DNA of 64,000 bases from Heloderma charlesbogerti (Eukaryota > Chordata > Lepidosauria > Squamata > Helodermatidae), in the NCBI GenBank assembly GCA_026122225.1, contig JANEZZ010001863.1, forward strand, positions 186,001-250,000, written 5' to 3'. A model generated the notes under the pieces. That model was given only the letters and a program-made list of their open reading frames with translations. It had not been told where the DNA came from and did not search any database. Position 1 is the first letter of the stretch, and the number at the start of each line of letters is the position of its first letter. Of the stretch, positions 20,561 to 31,356 are shown in pieces. The translations under genes and the position numbers were made by a program.

Positions 20561-21329
20561 TAGGGATGTACGAAAATCACTTACCTTTTGGGGATTATGC
20601 TAATGGTTGGGGGGGAGGCGTTCCGTTCCTCCCCCCCCGGAATCCTGGCTGGCCGGCTCCGCTCCGCAGGGATTCTGCGGAGCCGCCGGCCGGCTCCGCC
20701 AGCAGCCGGACATCCGGCCGCTGGCTAGCAGGGACACAAATGGCGGCAGCCGTAGCCGCTGCCGTTTGCGTCCCTGCAGTCAGCCGTGATAGGCTACGTA
20801 AATGTTTATGTAGCCTATCACGGCTGATTTAAAAGAAAAAAAAAAAAGCGCCGCCATTTGCATTCCTTATTTTGGCACGTCTTAGTCTACATCAAGATTT
20901 ACATAGACTAAGACGGCGAAAATAAGGAATGCAAATGGCGGCGCCCATGGGCGCCGCCATTTGCGTACGCATGTTTTTCTTTTAAATCAGCCGTGATGGC
21001 CTATGTAAACATTTACGTAGCCTATCACGGTGTTTTTTAAAAATCTAGCCGTGATAGACTACGTAAGTCTTTACGTAGCCTATCACGGTTTTTGTTTGTT
21101 TGTTTTTTAACTGGAAATGGCGGCGGCAGCAGCTGGTCGGAAGACCGGCCGTCACAGCCGCCGCCACCGAACCGCTGCCAGACCCACCGCCGCCAGGAAG
21201 ATCCACCCAAGGTAAGTCCTGTCCCGGGGGGGGCGGTGGGGCAGACCGTTCCGCCACCGATTTCGGGGGGCCGAATGCACTAGCATTCAGCCTCCCCGAG
21301 ATCCGTGGCGGAATTCTCTGACATCCCTA
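20561..21329 (+). mobile_element. hAT1 non-autonomous element, copy b
   Basis: A 769-bp element, TAGGGATGTACGAAAATCAC at the left end and CTCTGACATCCCTA at the right. A perfect 8-bp duplication CTTGTGAT flanks it (20553-20560 and 21330-21337). The core has three TACGTA-type hairpins (20780-20826, 20987-21030, 21048-21089). It also has a larger palindrome at 20849-20944 with arms GCCGCCATTTGCATTCC, and a GGCGGCGCCCATGGGCGCCG centre at 20938-20957. Outward-pointing splice-donor consensus sequences lie at 20579-20584 (minus) and 21212-21217 (plus). It is CpG-rich and has no transposase. Confidence 0.93.
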
Positions 21330-21628
21330 CTTGTGATGCGAGCGGCTGCTGCTGACTTGATTCCCTGAATGTCTGATAGAACTTGGGCTGGCAATGCCAG
21401 GATCATAAATCTAGGAATTGCCACAAATTCCATCCAGCCAAAAGAGGCTGCCAGCCTGTGCCGTTAAAGTATGAATCACCCCAAAAGAGGAAATGCATCG
21501 CCAGAAAAGAGGACAGTGATTTGCATAAAGTTCGCACGTGCATATGTACATCCTCTTGCCACCCTATCTACCACTTCAACCTAATGGTCTCTCTCTCTCT
21601 GTCTCTCTCTCTCTCTGTCTCTCTCTCT

Positions 21629-21664
<36 letters not shown>

Positions 21665-21753
21665 AATACAGATATCACACACAGACATGTAGAAGGTGCT
21701 CTCTTGCTCACCGTGTTGCCCCAGCCATAGGCTTCGAACTCTTAATTTAGAGG
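21330..21753. other. PRKCH intron; U2 fragment and microsatellite
   Basis: At 21470-21560 CCAGAAAAGAGGACAGTGA and TTTGCATAAAGTTCGCACG resemble the U2 repeat at 34221-34590. A compound (CT)n(CA)n microsatellite occupies 21590-21664. Confidence 0.6.
21592..21664. repeat. (CT)n(CA)n microsatellite
   Basis: About 35 bp of CT/GTCT followed by about 33 bp of CA. Confidence 0.95.
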
Positions 21754-22183
21754 TGCCAAGATAGTGATAAATCAGATCCAGGTTTACTTACAAGGAGTAC
21801 TTTATTGAGTAACTTACAGCACACAGGCATACCCAATGGTTGGATCAGACAGCTTCTCTGAACCCAGAGCCATGGGGTACAATGGGTTTTATACCATACA
21901 TGTGAGCAATGAGGCAGCATAACAGCAGCAAGCTCCTCATAGTGTTCATTCCCGGCATAGACTAGCAGGTCTTGGTGCTCAGCACAGCCACCTGCAGCTT
22001 TAAGACCAACAAACTTCACTTCCCAGGCACATCTTGATTCACTCATTAGTATGAAATGTGCTAGGCCATGCTATCGGCCCTTTGACTCATCTTCACATGA
22101 TCAGAGGCTTACTAGCATGGAAATTGCACCCATAATGAACTTAAGCAAGGCATTATGGATCTCTAGGCCCCTATAACGCTACA
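21754..22183 (-). mobile_element. Candidate solo LTR
   Basis: A 430-bp block that on the minus strand starts TGTAGCGTTATAGGGG and ends ATCTTGGCA, so it has TG...CA ends. It carries a TATAAAA box at 21887-21893 and an AATAAA signal at 21801-21806, about 80 bp further on: the promoter-R-poly(A) order of an LTR. No gag, pol or env is next to it. The flanks do not show a clean duplication, so the outer borders are uncertain. Confidence 0.6.
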
Positions 22184-22724
22184 GGTGGCTTGGTTACACT
22201 CCTGGGGCCATTACACTCGCTCTCGCTCTCTCAATTGCTATCTATGAAGAGGCTATAACTGCATGCATCACTACTATCTTACACAGCATAACAGAGCTTA
22301 GTGGTGTCTGTACCTCACAGGCCTTTGCATGTACATTCTCGTAAACGCAGGACATAATTACACCACAGGTATAATCTGCTAATAATCGTTCTCTCTTCCC
22401 AGGGAACCGTTGTCATATGTGGCTGGGGCTGGGAGGCAGGATATGTGTGAGGGATCGCTAACAGACACTGGTCAGCACCGAACAACAGTTGCCAGGATTT
22501 GGGGGAGGAAAGCATGACGGTGAAAGTGGTGGAAAACGAGGTATATGTTTGCTGCACACATCTGCCGCTGAAGCAATGTGGACAGTGCAGTTTAGGGTGG
22601 CGTTCACCCAGGTTCCAGAGGGCAAGGCTCCCCCAGTGTCCTGCTCTGGCTGGATCAGGCTCAGTGTTGGGTTAAACAAAGGGGCTCTCCAAAAGCAAGG
22701 CAGTAAACGGGCAATGGTCCAGAG
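22184..22724. other. PRKCH intron, unassigned
   Basis: No gene or repeat recognised; possibly more retroviral-like sequence beyond the LTR border. Confidence 0.4.
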
Positions 22725-23011
22725 TCCAACCCCAGCCGCACCACTGCCTGCTCCTGCCTCTTTTCCTCACTTTTGCTGCCACCTGCGTGCTTGCCAGGCA
22801 GAGAGCCACTCTCTGTTCCTCCTCCTCCACATCACCACCCTTGTCTGGGCCAGAGCAAGGGGCAGGTGAATGAGCAGGTCGCAGGAGCTCTCGGACATGC
22901 CTGGCCAGCCACCCCCCGACTATAAAATGTCTTTTAAAATAAGAAAGGATGCTGCTCGGATGTGGGCCTGTGGCAAGTGCCCAACTCTGCTGACCCTTGA
23001 TGCTGGCCCTG
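22725..23011 (+). repeat. U3 interspersed repeat (end CTTGATGCTGGCCCTG)
   Basis: Shares GTCTGGGCCAGAGCAAG, GGCAGGTGAATGAGCAGG and the end CCCTTGATGCTGGCCCTG with 59137-59500, 38945-39215 and, reversed at the end, 32714-33290. The end is the inverse of CAGGGCTGGCATCAAGG, so it is probably a hAT-type element. No clear duplication was found. Confidence 0.55.
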
Positions 23012-23239
23012 CATTTTCCTTGAAAATAGCACGTAGCTTCTTCCGAACAGGGGTGCACGACTGATGCAAGAAAAGACCTACGGCAGGGAGGAAGACACAG
23101 CTCTGCCTTCCACGTTCGTGACAAATCTCCCACAGCTGCAACGCAACAAGTCCCACATAACGACGTGAAAAGTCCCACGGCTTAAATGGCCAGGCACCAT
23201 GGGGAGGGCATGGCGGCTCACCACCACCAAAAGCACTCT

Positions 23240-23360
23240 AGATCAGCCTTCCCCAAGCTGGTGCCCTCCAGATGGTTTGGGACTACAAGCCCCGGCCAGC
23301 ATGCCCAATGCTCAGGAATCCTGGGATTTGTAGTCCAAAACATCTGGAGAGTCCCCCAAG
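23240..23360. repeat. Palindromic repeat PAL2
   Basis: AGCCTTCCCCAAGCTGGTGC, TTTGGGACTACAAGCCC on the left; TGGGATTTGTAGTCC and CATCTGGAGAGTCCC on the right. Confidence 0.8.
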
Positions 23361-23579
23361 GCTGCTGGAGATGGTGAGTCGTATTACCGTGGCAAGAATG
23401 GGCAGTGGTGTGCTTCCAGCAGCAATATGTTTCTGCCCTGCCCTTTATGTTGCTTGAAGGAAAAAAAGACACATTTTCCATCCCTTTTTATCCAAATCTA
23501 GTGCAAAGCAGAAGGAGCTGCTCACCTGTGCAGGCTGTATGACAGAAAGGTGCTCAGGAACCCCTGATCGTAGAGACTT

Positions 23580-23672
23580 CAGCCCTATACACACTTACCT
23601 GGGAGTAAGTTCCATGGAACTCAGTTGGGCTTACTTTCAAGTTGACATGTATAGATTGCACCGTGTGCTGGT
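23580..23672. repeat. Short palindromic repeat (GTAAGTTCC / GGGCTTAC)
   Basis: Related to 9913-10000: ACACACTTACCTGGGAGTAAG, CTCAGTTGGGCTTAC, TATAGATTGCACC. Confidence 0.6.
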
Positions 23673-23851
23673 GTGTTATCTCCACCTGATCGGCCAATTA
23701 ATTTATGACTATCACTTTAGTCAGTTTAAACATTGCAGCTTTAGTTGGAGCCAGAAAAACAAAATTCAGTGACTGGTACAAAATATGTACATTTATCTAA
23801 ATCTATAGATAAATAATTTGGCATGTCATTTATATGCAAAGGGGGAAGAAG

Positions 23852-23896
23852 AATGGCCTTGTAGGCCCCTTCCAACCCTACTATTCTGTGATTCTA
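23852..23896 (+). mobile_element. CR1 LINE minimal 3' tip
   Basis: CTTGTAGGCCCCTTCCAACC followed by CTACTATTCTGTGATTCTAAG. Only about 45 bp of the extreme 3' end was inserted. Confidence 0.85.
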
Positions 23897-24511
23897 AGAA
23901 GATCAAGGCCATAATGCGTCTCCCACTGGGAATATAATTTTGGCATCAAGAATTTTGCCAAGGGTTTCCCACACACTTCAAACCTATCTTTGCAGTGAAA
24001 ATCCATCTGATTTCTGGATTCTTTTCCCAGCCTTTGAGTCAGCCAAGAAGTGTAACAAGGGAAACGCCCTGGCCCAATTACCCCATTGTCTTTGTTTCCT
24101 TTGACAATATTATCTGCCCTTCTGGATACACGCATGTGATTAATATTGATCTTATACAATGGTCTGTGACGTATATCACATTTGTGATAACGCATAAATG
24201 TTTACACCCTGAACTACTACTGCTGCTATATTTTTCTTACTTCCTTACTGTCTCTCTCACAGTCATATACACACACTCCCCTGCCCATATATATAATTTC
24301 TGGAGATGTGGATTTCTGCAACCAGAGAACTATATCCTGCAATCAGTGCTGTTCTATAACCCACAAGTCTGGCAAATTTTAATAACCAAAGAGCTTTGAA
24401 TGGTTAATTAATTATAGTATTTTAATGCTGTCCTTCACTAAAACTTCCAAGGTGCCTTATAACAAAATAATAAAACACACACACAGATGATAACAATGAA
24501 AAATACATTTA
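23897..24511. other. PRKCH intron, unassigned
   Basis: AT-rich. The 134-codon + strand frame here shows no domain and no splice-site context. Confidence 0.5.
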
Positions 24512-24631
24512 GGGTGCAATCCTATGCATGCGTAGGCAGAAAAAAAGGACTACAACTCCAAGCATTCCCCAGCCAGCTATGTTGGGAGTTGTAGGTCTTT
24601 TTCCTGTCTAAACATGCATATTATTGTACCC
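24512..24631. mobile_element. Harbinger-like palindromic MITE
   Basis: A 120-bp element starting GGGTGCAATCCTATGCATG, flanked by TTA (24509-24511 and 24632-24634). The arms carry GGACTACAACTCCAAGCAT and its inverse. Confidence 0.85.
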
Positions 24632-25751
24632 TTAGAGAGCAATCCTGTGGCTCCTAGACAGTGTCTGGGGCTCTATAGGATGCTGCGTGTCCATAGACAG
24701 AGCTATGAGTGCAGAGGAGGAGATCCAGTCATGGATTTTAACCATCCCACCTGCTGCAGAAAGCTTATTTTCTGAAGTTGCAACTGTGACCTCATAAGAG
24801 AAGTCAGAGAGGGAGCAAAGGTGACCTGCTTGTAGGAGGGGAGGGGAGGGGAGGGGAGAGACCTGGTTGTGCAGTAACCTATGGCCTCTCCAGTCTCCTG
24901 CCCTCCCACCAAAAGCTAAGTCAGCTGAACAGGCTCAGAGGCCCATCTAGTTGCATTTTGTATTTTAAATGGAGGAACAAAGGTGAAGTCACTCTGTCCT
25001 CCTCCCACCCTGCCTGGCTCTTGCTGGCGGGGCACAGGATAAGCAGAGGGCTCCGAATGCAGAGCCCTCTGTTTATCAGGGGCACAGGGTTCGATCCAGA
25101 TTTAGTCATGCGTAGAGTGGGCCCACTGAAATCAATGGGACAGGTCCATAATGACTAACTTAAGTCCCATTGATTTAACTTGGTCGACTCTAAGCAGAAC
25201 TACATCCGGATCCAACCCTGTATGTAAAAAAAAGTATACATTTCACAAAAACAGTAATAAATAGTTATGTGCATGGGAATATAATGAAAATGCAACTGAG
25301 TGTTACTTAAGAGTGCCATCCAACAGGACTGACCCCCGATAGACAGAGGGCTCTGAGATCAGAGCCCTCTGTCTCTCCTAAGCTCTGCCCACCAAAGCAG
25401 GACGAACCACACAGGTGTTTTAGGCCCCTGTTCCTCCCTAAATGCATTCTGAGCTAGATGGGCATAGCAGGGCTGTCTACCTTCCTGGGAGCGGAGGGGC
25501 TTGTGGATCCAGCAGACCCACGTTCATGTCCCCTCCCCTCCCTTCCCATCGGCACACCCCGTCCTCTTCCGAGGTCGCAACAGCAACCTTGGAAGAGGGG
25601 CCACCATGCCTTCTGTAGTGGCTGGGAGGGTGAGAGCCACAACTGGATCTCTTCCTCTGCAGTCATAGCTCTGTGTATATCTGTGGAGGAGGAGAGCTGC
25701 AGCATCCTATGGCCGGAGACACCATCTGGAAGCAACAAGACTGCTTTTTTA
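24632..25751. repeat. U4 block between two Harbinger-like MITEs
   Basis: Starts GAGAGCAATCCTGTGGCTCC. TAGACAGAGCTATGAGTGCAG near 24695 reappears inverted near 25660 as CAGTCATAGCTCTGTG, and CAGAGGAGGAGATCC reappears as GGATCTCTTCCTCTG. Around 25030-25080 and 25340-25375 are further self-complementary segments (AGAGGGCTC / GAGCCCTCT). It looks like a larger, partly palindromic element with the same CAATCCTRTG-type ends. Confidence 0.5.
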
Positions 25752-25856
25752 GGGCGCAATCCCATGCATCTTTAGACAGAAAAAAGTCCTACAACTCCCA
25801 GGAATGCTGGTAGTTGTAGGATTTTTATCTGTCTAAACATGCAAAAGATTGCACCC
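25752..25856. mobile_element. Harbinger-like palindromic MITE
   Basis: 105 bp, GGGCGCAATCCCATGCATC to GATTGCACCC, flanked by TTA (25749-25751 and 25857-25859). The arms meet at CTACAACTCCCAGGAATGC. Confidence 0.88.
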
Positions 25857-25904
25857 TTAATATACTAAATTTGGTTGAAGCATATTAGATTACCAATACT
25901 GATT

Positions 25905-26340
25905 ATCTTTACCATCATTATCATTTTCATTGTTATTGTTGATTTCATTTCTATACCACCCAATAGCCAACACTCTCTTGGCAGTTCACAAAAATTAAAA
26001 ACCACAGATACAACATAGTGTAAAATTTTTAACATACAAAATTTAAAAAAATTTAAACAGGCAAAACAATTTCAAGAAGATACTAGACCTGATCAAACAG
26101 CTGACATAAATGCCCCATCATATGCCTGGGAGTAGAGGACAGTCAGCCTGGCACAGGAAAATATAACAGTGTTGGTGCCAGATGGGCTTTAGTGGGGAGA
26201 TTGTTCCATAATCGGGGGGCCACCATTGAGAAGGCTCTCTCCCTTGTTGCTAGCTTCTGAGCCTCCCTCAGAGGAGGCATTCAGAGGAAGGCCTCAGATG
26301 TTGATAGTATTGTCTGGGTAGATTCATGTTGGGAGAGGCA
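25905..26340 (-). mobile_element. L2-like LINE 3' part
   Basis: Parallel to 8303-8790: ATTTCTATACCACCCAATAG, then TGCCCCATCATATGCC, GGGGGGCCACCATTGAGAAGG and CCTCAGAGGAGGCATTCAG. Confidence 0.78.
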
Positions 26341-26343
26341 CTA

Positions 26344-26345
<2 letters not shown>

Positions 26346-26392
<47 letters not shown>

Positions 26393-26398
26393 TTACTT
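26346..26398. repeat. (GT)n microsatellite with (TA) end
   Basis: Tandem GT from 26348 to 26384, then TATATATA. Confidence 0.95.
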
Positions 26399-27354
26399 AC
26401 TTTTCTTTAAACAGTGCTTTCTGCTCAACCTATTGGCCACTGTAGGGCAGGGATATAAATTTGAGAAATAAATGAAATACTTATACTATTACTTAGGCTT
26501 TTGCCATTTTATCACTATTGTATCCTTAGGCCATAACTACCACAATTTTTCTCTGACTCTGGTCTGATTATGTGCCTTGGCAAAACAGTAATTGGTTGCA
26601 CAGTGCCATGCAAAGTTTTCACAAAAAGGATGTGGGGGTGGGGAGAGAAATAGTTTTCCTCCCTGCAGTTAGCAAAAGACAGTAAATTTCCCATAACAAA
26701 AGCAACAGTGCAATGAAAAGAATGAGCAAGAATCTACAATCTAATTGCTATTGTAAATAAAGAACTGAAGGTATCCAGTAGTGATGCTCATTAAGTGAAT
26801 GGCCTGAAAGAACAGGAATGGAATTAGCTGTAAAGAAAAGTGTGTGTGTGTGTGGGGGGGGGTATTTCAAACATGCATTTGCTCTTAAACAAAGAGGGAA
26901 TGGTTATTTAAACAGAGCAATTATTCTAATTAAGACTTCCTTACCCCTCGATTGGAGGCTGTAAGCAATTTGGTCTGATTATTATTCATGTAAAGTGCGG
27001 GGAGGGGGAGAACATTCTTGTTCCTTATATATTTGTTAGCGGTTGGAAAATAAGCAGACAAAGGGTAGCAGACAAGGTTTCAGCATGCAAAACCTGTGCT
27101 CCGCCACACAACTGTAGCCCCTTCCCAAACATTGATTGTGCATTTTCCTTATCACTCCCAAAGTTAAAGCACAAGAGACTTTCCCCCCCCCCATAATGAA
27201 CGCTGGAAATCTAGACCAGAAGCCCCAGATGAACTATTGGATTCTCAGACTCAGATCCTGATTGCAAGCAGGACACCAAAAGAGCCACCCAATGTTCTCC
27301 TCACCTTCCAAGAATGAGGGGCTCAATCCCCCCCCCCATGAAATACAAGGGTAT
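26399..27354. other. Largest repeat-poor block of the long PRKCH intron
   Basis: Apart from short TG/G and C runs near 26840, 27005 and 27185, I recognise no transposon. The stretch 26900-27000 has AT-rich homeodomain-like words (TTATTCTAATTAAG, GATTATTATTCATG). No coding frame was seen. It is a candidate non-coding regulatory block by inference only. Confidence 0.35.
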
Positions 27355-27827
27355 AGCCAGGCATCACCAACATGGTGCTTTCCAGATGTGTTGGACTACA
27401 TGCTGGCTGGGGATAAGGGGGATTATCATCCATGTAAAGGGCTGTGTTCTTTTCTCCTTCTGTCATGGTGAGGGCTGAGCATTGTTGAGCACTGGTGAAG
27501 CCTGGATTATAGGTTTGCACTACAGATCAAGTCCTTTTAGGGTTTGAGGCAAGTCAGGTTTTGCAAGAAGGAGACAGCACCAGAGAGAACTCCAGCAGAT
27601 GCTGGGGTCGGAAGCCAGACAAGCTTTTCCAAACGTTGCTCCAACAAGCAGCAGGATGTGACTGAGCCTTAAGTAGGGGGTTGGCTTTCTTTAGGCTGGT
27701 TAGCCCTGCCTCCATACTGAAGAAGGCCTTTTTCTCTTAAAGGGGCCTGGTCTGTTTAGCAGCCTCTTGCTGAGGCAACCTAAGAGTGGGGTTGGCATGC
27801 TGGTTTCTTCATGACTGGAGTCCTCAG
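27355..27827. other. Half PAL2 copy and unassigned sequence
   Basis: CATGGTGCTTTCCAGATGTGTTGG near 27368 and TGCTGGCTGGGGATAAGGGG match one arm of PAL2 (27355-27440). The remainder is unassigned. Confidence 0.5.
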
Positions 27828-28292
27828 TAGGGATGTATGAATTACTTACCTGCCGTTCCGGCGGGGGGATCCGCACAGGGGGAGGCGATCCGTCTCTCCC
27901 CCTGGAATCCTCGCCGGCCAGTTCCGCTCCATGGCAATTCCACAGAGCCACCGGCCAGCTCTGTAGCACCAGTGATAAGCTAGCCTATCACGTGAAAAAC
28001 CCCAGACGCAGTGGTGTAGCAGACGCCATTTGTGGCCATAAAGCCCTTACTTTAAGCTAAATGCAGCCATTTACAGCTGCATTTAGCTTAATCCAAGACC
28101 TTTACGGCCGCAAATGGTGTAGCGGATGCCATTTGCATCCGGAGTCACTCAGCCTCAGCCAGCGGTACAGCAATGGCGGCTGTATCGCTGGCGCTACGGA
28201 GCCGGCTGGCGAGGAGGATCTGGCTGTGCACGGGTCCGGAGGGAAGGATCTGTCCTCATTGGAGTCCGTGGCGGAATTCTCTGACATCCCTA
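27828..28292 (+). mobile_element. hAT1 non-autonomous element, copy c
   Basis: A 465-bp, shorter copy from TAGGGATGTATG to CTCTGACATCCCTA. Duplications GTCCTCAG (27820-27827) and GTCCTCGG (28293-28300) agree in 7 of 8. The left donor-like ACTTAC at 27844-27849 is kept; the right GTAAGT is lost. The core has a different palindrome, TTAAGCTAAATGCAGCC / GGCTGCATTTAGCTTAA near 28050-28093, and only a remnant of the TACGTA hairpin. Confidence 0.88.
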
Positions 28293-28828
28293 GTCCTCGG
28301 TGTCTGAGAATGGCGCGTGACCCCTTCTGGAACACCCATGTTACACACGCTTTCAGCAACATGACTAGTGGCATGATCCCCCCAATGGCATGGATGTAGA
28401 CTCCTCCGAGTGATTTTTTGCTTCGTGTGAGTATGCACCATGTGGACTGAACTGAATGTGACCATGCCTGGGAAAGCCCTTCACTATGCATGATTAAACT
28501 TCAAAATCCAGCGCAATGCCTTTCCTAAGAAAGGTATTGCCTAATTGTGGGTTTTGGATTCCCACCACCACCATCCGGAAGTTTGGATTTTCTTACTCAT
28601 GGACCAGTACATTGCTTTTTATGATTAACCTTGGTCACTTTAAAGGTGACTGACCTTAAAATGTCATAAACAAATAAAATGTCCTTCTGAGCAAAACTGT
28701 GAACAAAGATGATGTACTCTGTCTTGGTTCAATATAGGGTGGTGGCAGATAAAATGCCTTGAGTGCCGTGGCTGCTGTCTTTCTCTCATTTCTGTGGCCG
28801 TTTTTCATACTCTTAATTTTCTGTGGTA
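28293..28828. other. PRKCH intron, unassigned
   Basis: No repeat or gene recognised. Confidence 0.5.
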
Positions 28829-28921
28829 GCCTTCCCCAACCTGGCATCCTCTAGACGTGTCAGACTACAACTTCCATCATCCCCAGCCAACAAATCTGGA
28901 GGGTGCGAGGCTGGGGAAGGG
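28829..28921. repeat. Palindromic repeat PAL2, short
   Basis: AGCCTTCCCCAACCTGGCATC, GACTACAACTTCCATCATCCC, then GGAGGGTGCGAGGCTGGGGAA. Most of the right inner arm is deleted. Confidence 0.75.
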
Positions 28922-29320
28922 TGTTGTGGGGTGACTTCTTTTTTTGCTACAAAAGACACTGTGTGAGTTTCTGGCTCCATCTCTTTCAGCCGTGGTTTTA
29001 GGAGAATGTCGTGATGGAACAACATTGGCTGGCAGAAACCTTTATAAAAGAGGCTTTATGCCTGCAGCTATGTTTATAGACCTTGGTTATTGTTGCCATT
29101 GTAGAAACCAAGGCATTAGATGTGCTGGAAGCGACGATGTGTGCTTTGATGTAGACATCACATTCCCACAAATAGACAGATCATCCCATTCCCTTCTGTG
29201 GAGAGGACAGTTCCATCCACCCGAAAGGGTGCACGGAGCTCTCCCCTCTGGTGAGTGGATAAAAGGATCCGCTCAAAGCTATCCCCCTTGTTGAAATGAA
29301 TGGGGCATCCCTTGTGGTGG
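28922..29320. other. PRKCH intron, unassigned
   Basis: No recognisable feature between two PAL2 copies. Confidence 0.5.
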
Positions 29321-29440
29321 CCTTCCCCAAGCAGGCGCCCTCCAGATGGTTTAGGACTACAACTCCCATCAACCCCAGCCAGCATGGCCAATGGTCAGGG
29401 TTGATGGGAGTTGTGATCCCAAACCTCTGGAGAGCTGTGT
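29321..29440. repeat. Palindromic repeat PAL2
   Basis: GGCCTTCCCCAAGCAGGCGCC, GGACTACAACTCCCATCAACC and GATGGGAGTTGTGATCCC on opposite arms. Confidence 0.85.
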
Positions 29441-29524
29441 GGGTGGGCATGCATGCATTGAAACAAACTTAATGGAATTTGCTAACTCAAGGTGAGGTGA
29501 TGGCCATCAGTTTATGAGATTAAG

Positions 29525-30000
29525 GATGCAATCCTATCGACTGTGCCCTCACTGCTCAGAAGCCTCGAAACTCTAAGGCTTCAGCGTTTCTGATGCCTTG
29601 CTGGGCCGAAGCCAGCAGAGCGGGAGGAATGGTGGAGGCGATCTTTGCCTCCCATCCTCTGCCTTGGCTGATTTTCACTAGATGGCCTTTTCAGACCGTC
29701 TAGCAAGGGCACTTCAGAGTGGGAGGGAAGGAGTCTGGAAGAGGCTTAGCATATCTCATATCCTGGCCCCTCTGGTCTCCTCCTCTCTCGGCCTGCCGGA
29801 GAGGAGGAGTTGCTTTTCCACCTTCAGAGAGGAGGAGTTGCTTTTCCAACTTCAGCCAGTGCAGTTCTCTCCCACCGGCTGCAAGCGGGAGGGGTCTGGG
29901 GTCAGATCTTCAACTCCTCCTTCCGAGGTTGGAGTGCTGTCTCTGGCCTTGGAGGAGTTTTCCAAACCATCCTGTGGTCCCTGGGATGCTTGCCCATTGA
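29525..30000. repeat. U4-like GC-rich repeat
   Basis: Starts GATGCAATCCTATCGACTG and is rich in GAGGAGGAGTTGC-type words (29805-29850 contains a short direct duplication of GAGAGGAGGAGTTGCTTTTCC). Probably the same class as 24632-25751 and 60926-61308. Confidence 0.4.
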
Positions 30001-30424
30001 CAGCAGGATTGGTCTCTCAGTGAACCTAATTTAGCTCCATGTCCAGAGGCAATTTACCTGTGAATTGAATGCTGGGACAAACAAGAGATGGGCACCATCT
30101 TCAGGCCCAGCTTGTGACCTTTCAGAGACTTCTGGCTGGCTACCATTGTAGCAGAATATGCATTGTACTCTGTGGAATTGATAAAAAATTATTGTATTTT
30201 GTAGACGTGACTATTCCCATGTGTGTATATTATGAGATAATTATGAGTAATGAAATGTATTCTTGGAAATGAAGGAGGGCTTCTGCAAGAGGGTCGGTCA
30301 GGTGCTGGAAGCAGCAAGCTGCTTAGTTTAGCAGGGATACCTTTGTCTAGATGTTAGTGGTATCAATGGCAGGCCTGCTGGGTACACTGAGAACAATGAG
30401 AACGGTGGTAGGACCAGGCCCGAA

Positions 30425-30796
30425 ACTAAGGGCATCTCTACACCAGCCTAAAATCCTGCATTTAAAATGGGTCTTTCTGCTTCTGTCTCTTTTTCACGTG
30501 CTTTCTTTCCCCCTCCCCTTTCCCCCTCCTTCTCCCTGTATCTGAGTCTTCCATTATCTTTCATTGATCTCACCCCTCCTCTTGCTGCTTTTCCTCTTTC
30601 CCCTCGGAGGGAACTCAAGCAGAACACAACAGGGTAATTTCATAGCTCATTATCTGCGATCTATTTAAAAACGGAACAAAGGGCATTTAGTGCAGGAGAC
30701 GCCCTGGAGGGTCACGGCGTCATGTAAAGGGCCCGCAGACTTCCGTTAAGGAGCAATCTCAATCACAGGATAAAAGTTCCGTGTGAAGGAGCCATA
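30425..30796 (+). repeat. U5 interspersed repeat, uninterrupted copy
   Basis: GGGCATCTCTACACCAGCC, ATCCTGCATTTAAAATGGG, CTTCCATTATCTTTCATTG, ATAGCTCATTATCTG and GGCATTTAGTGCAGGAGAC occur in the same order as in 61507-63147, which is interrupted by two insertions. This copy keeps the empty target of the hAT1 insertion 62326-62915. Confidence 0.8.
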
Positions 30797-31196
30797 AGGA
30801 TGAGGTCATGGACTTCATGGGGGTGGTAAAAGACCAGGGTTTGATTTGTTTGGGAGAGAGATCCTGGGAGAATGAGAAACCCACCATATGTGCTCAGGCT
30901 GGCTTCACCCACCATGCCTTCTGTTTAGGTAAATATGAAATGTTGATGTTGACTCTTAGATTGAGAGGAACTTAGGTTTGACTATGTTGAAAATATGCTT
31001 CCTATTATTTTCGTTATACTTCTAGTGATTGTAACTTGTGGGCATTTAGGGATGTTTATGATCTGCCTCATCTTAGCGAAAGCTTGTTATTCTCTTAGAC
31101 TGTTTGAGCAATAAATACATATTCTTTAATACCACATTTGTGTTGTCTGGCTTCAGAGAGGTTTCAGGGACCACTACCTATACATGTTTTAGACCA
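30797..31196. other. PRKCH intron, unassigned
   Basis: AGCAATAAATACATATTC and a following TTTGTGTTGTCTGG near 31108-31150 look like an LTR-type poly(A) region, but no LTR ends were found. Confidence 0.35.
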
Positions 31197-31268
31197 GCAC
31201 AGCTGGCTGGGGCTGCTGGGAGTTGTAGTCCAACACATCTGGAGCGCCCCACATTGGGGAAAGCTGAT
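31197..31268. repeat. Palindromic repeat PAL2, right half
   Basis: GCTGCTGGGAGTTGTAGTCC and CACATCTGGAGCGCCCC. It ends about 90 bp before the PRKCH exon. Confidence 0.7.
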
Positions 31269-31356
31269 CTAAACACTGGGTGAATGCTAACAGGAACTGA
31301 CAACATATAGTTGAGAGCATCACTTTCTTCCTTGCTAACCCCCCTTTTTTTTGCAG

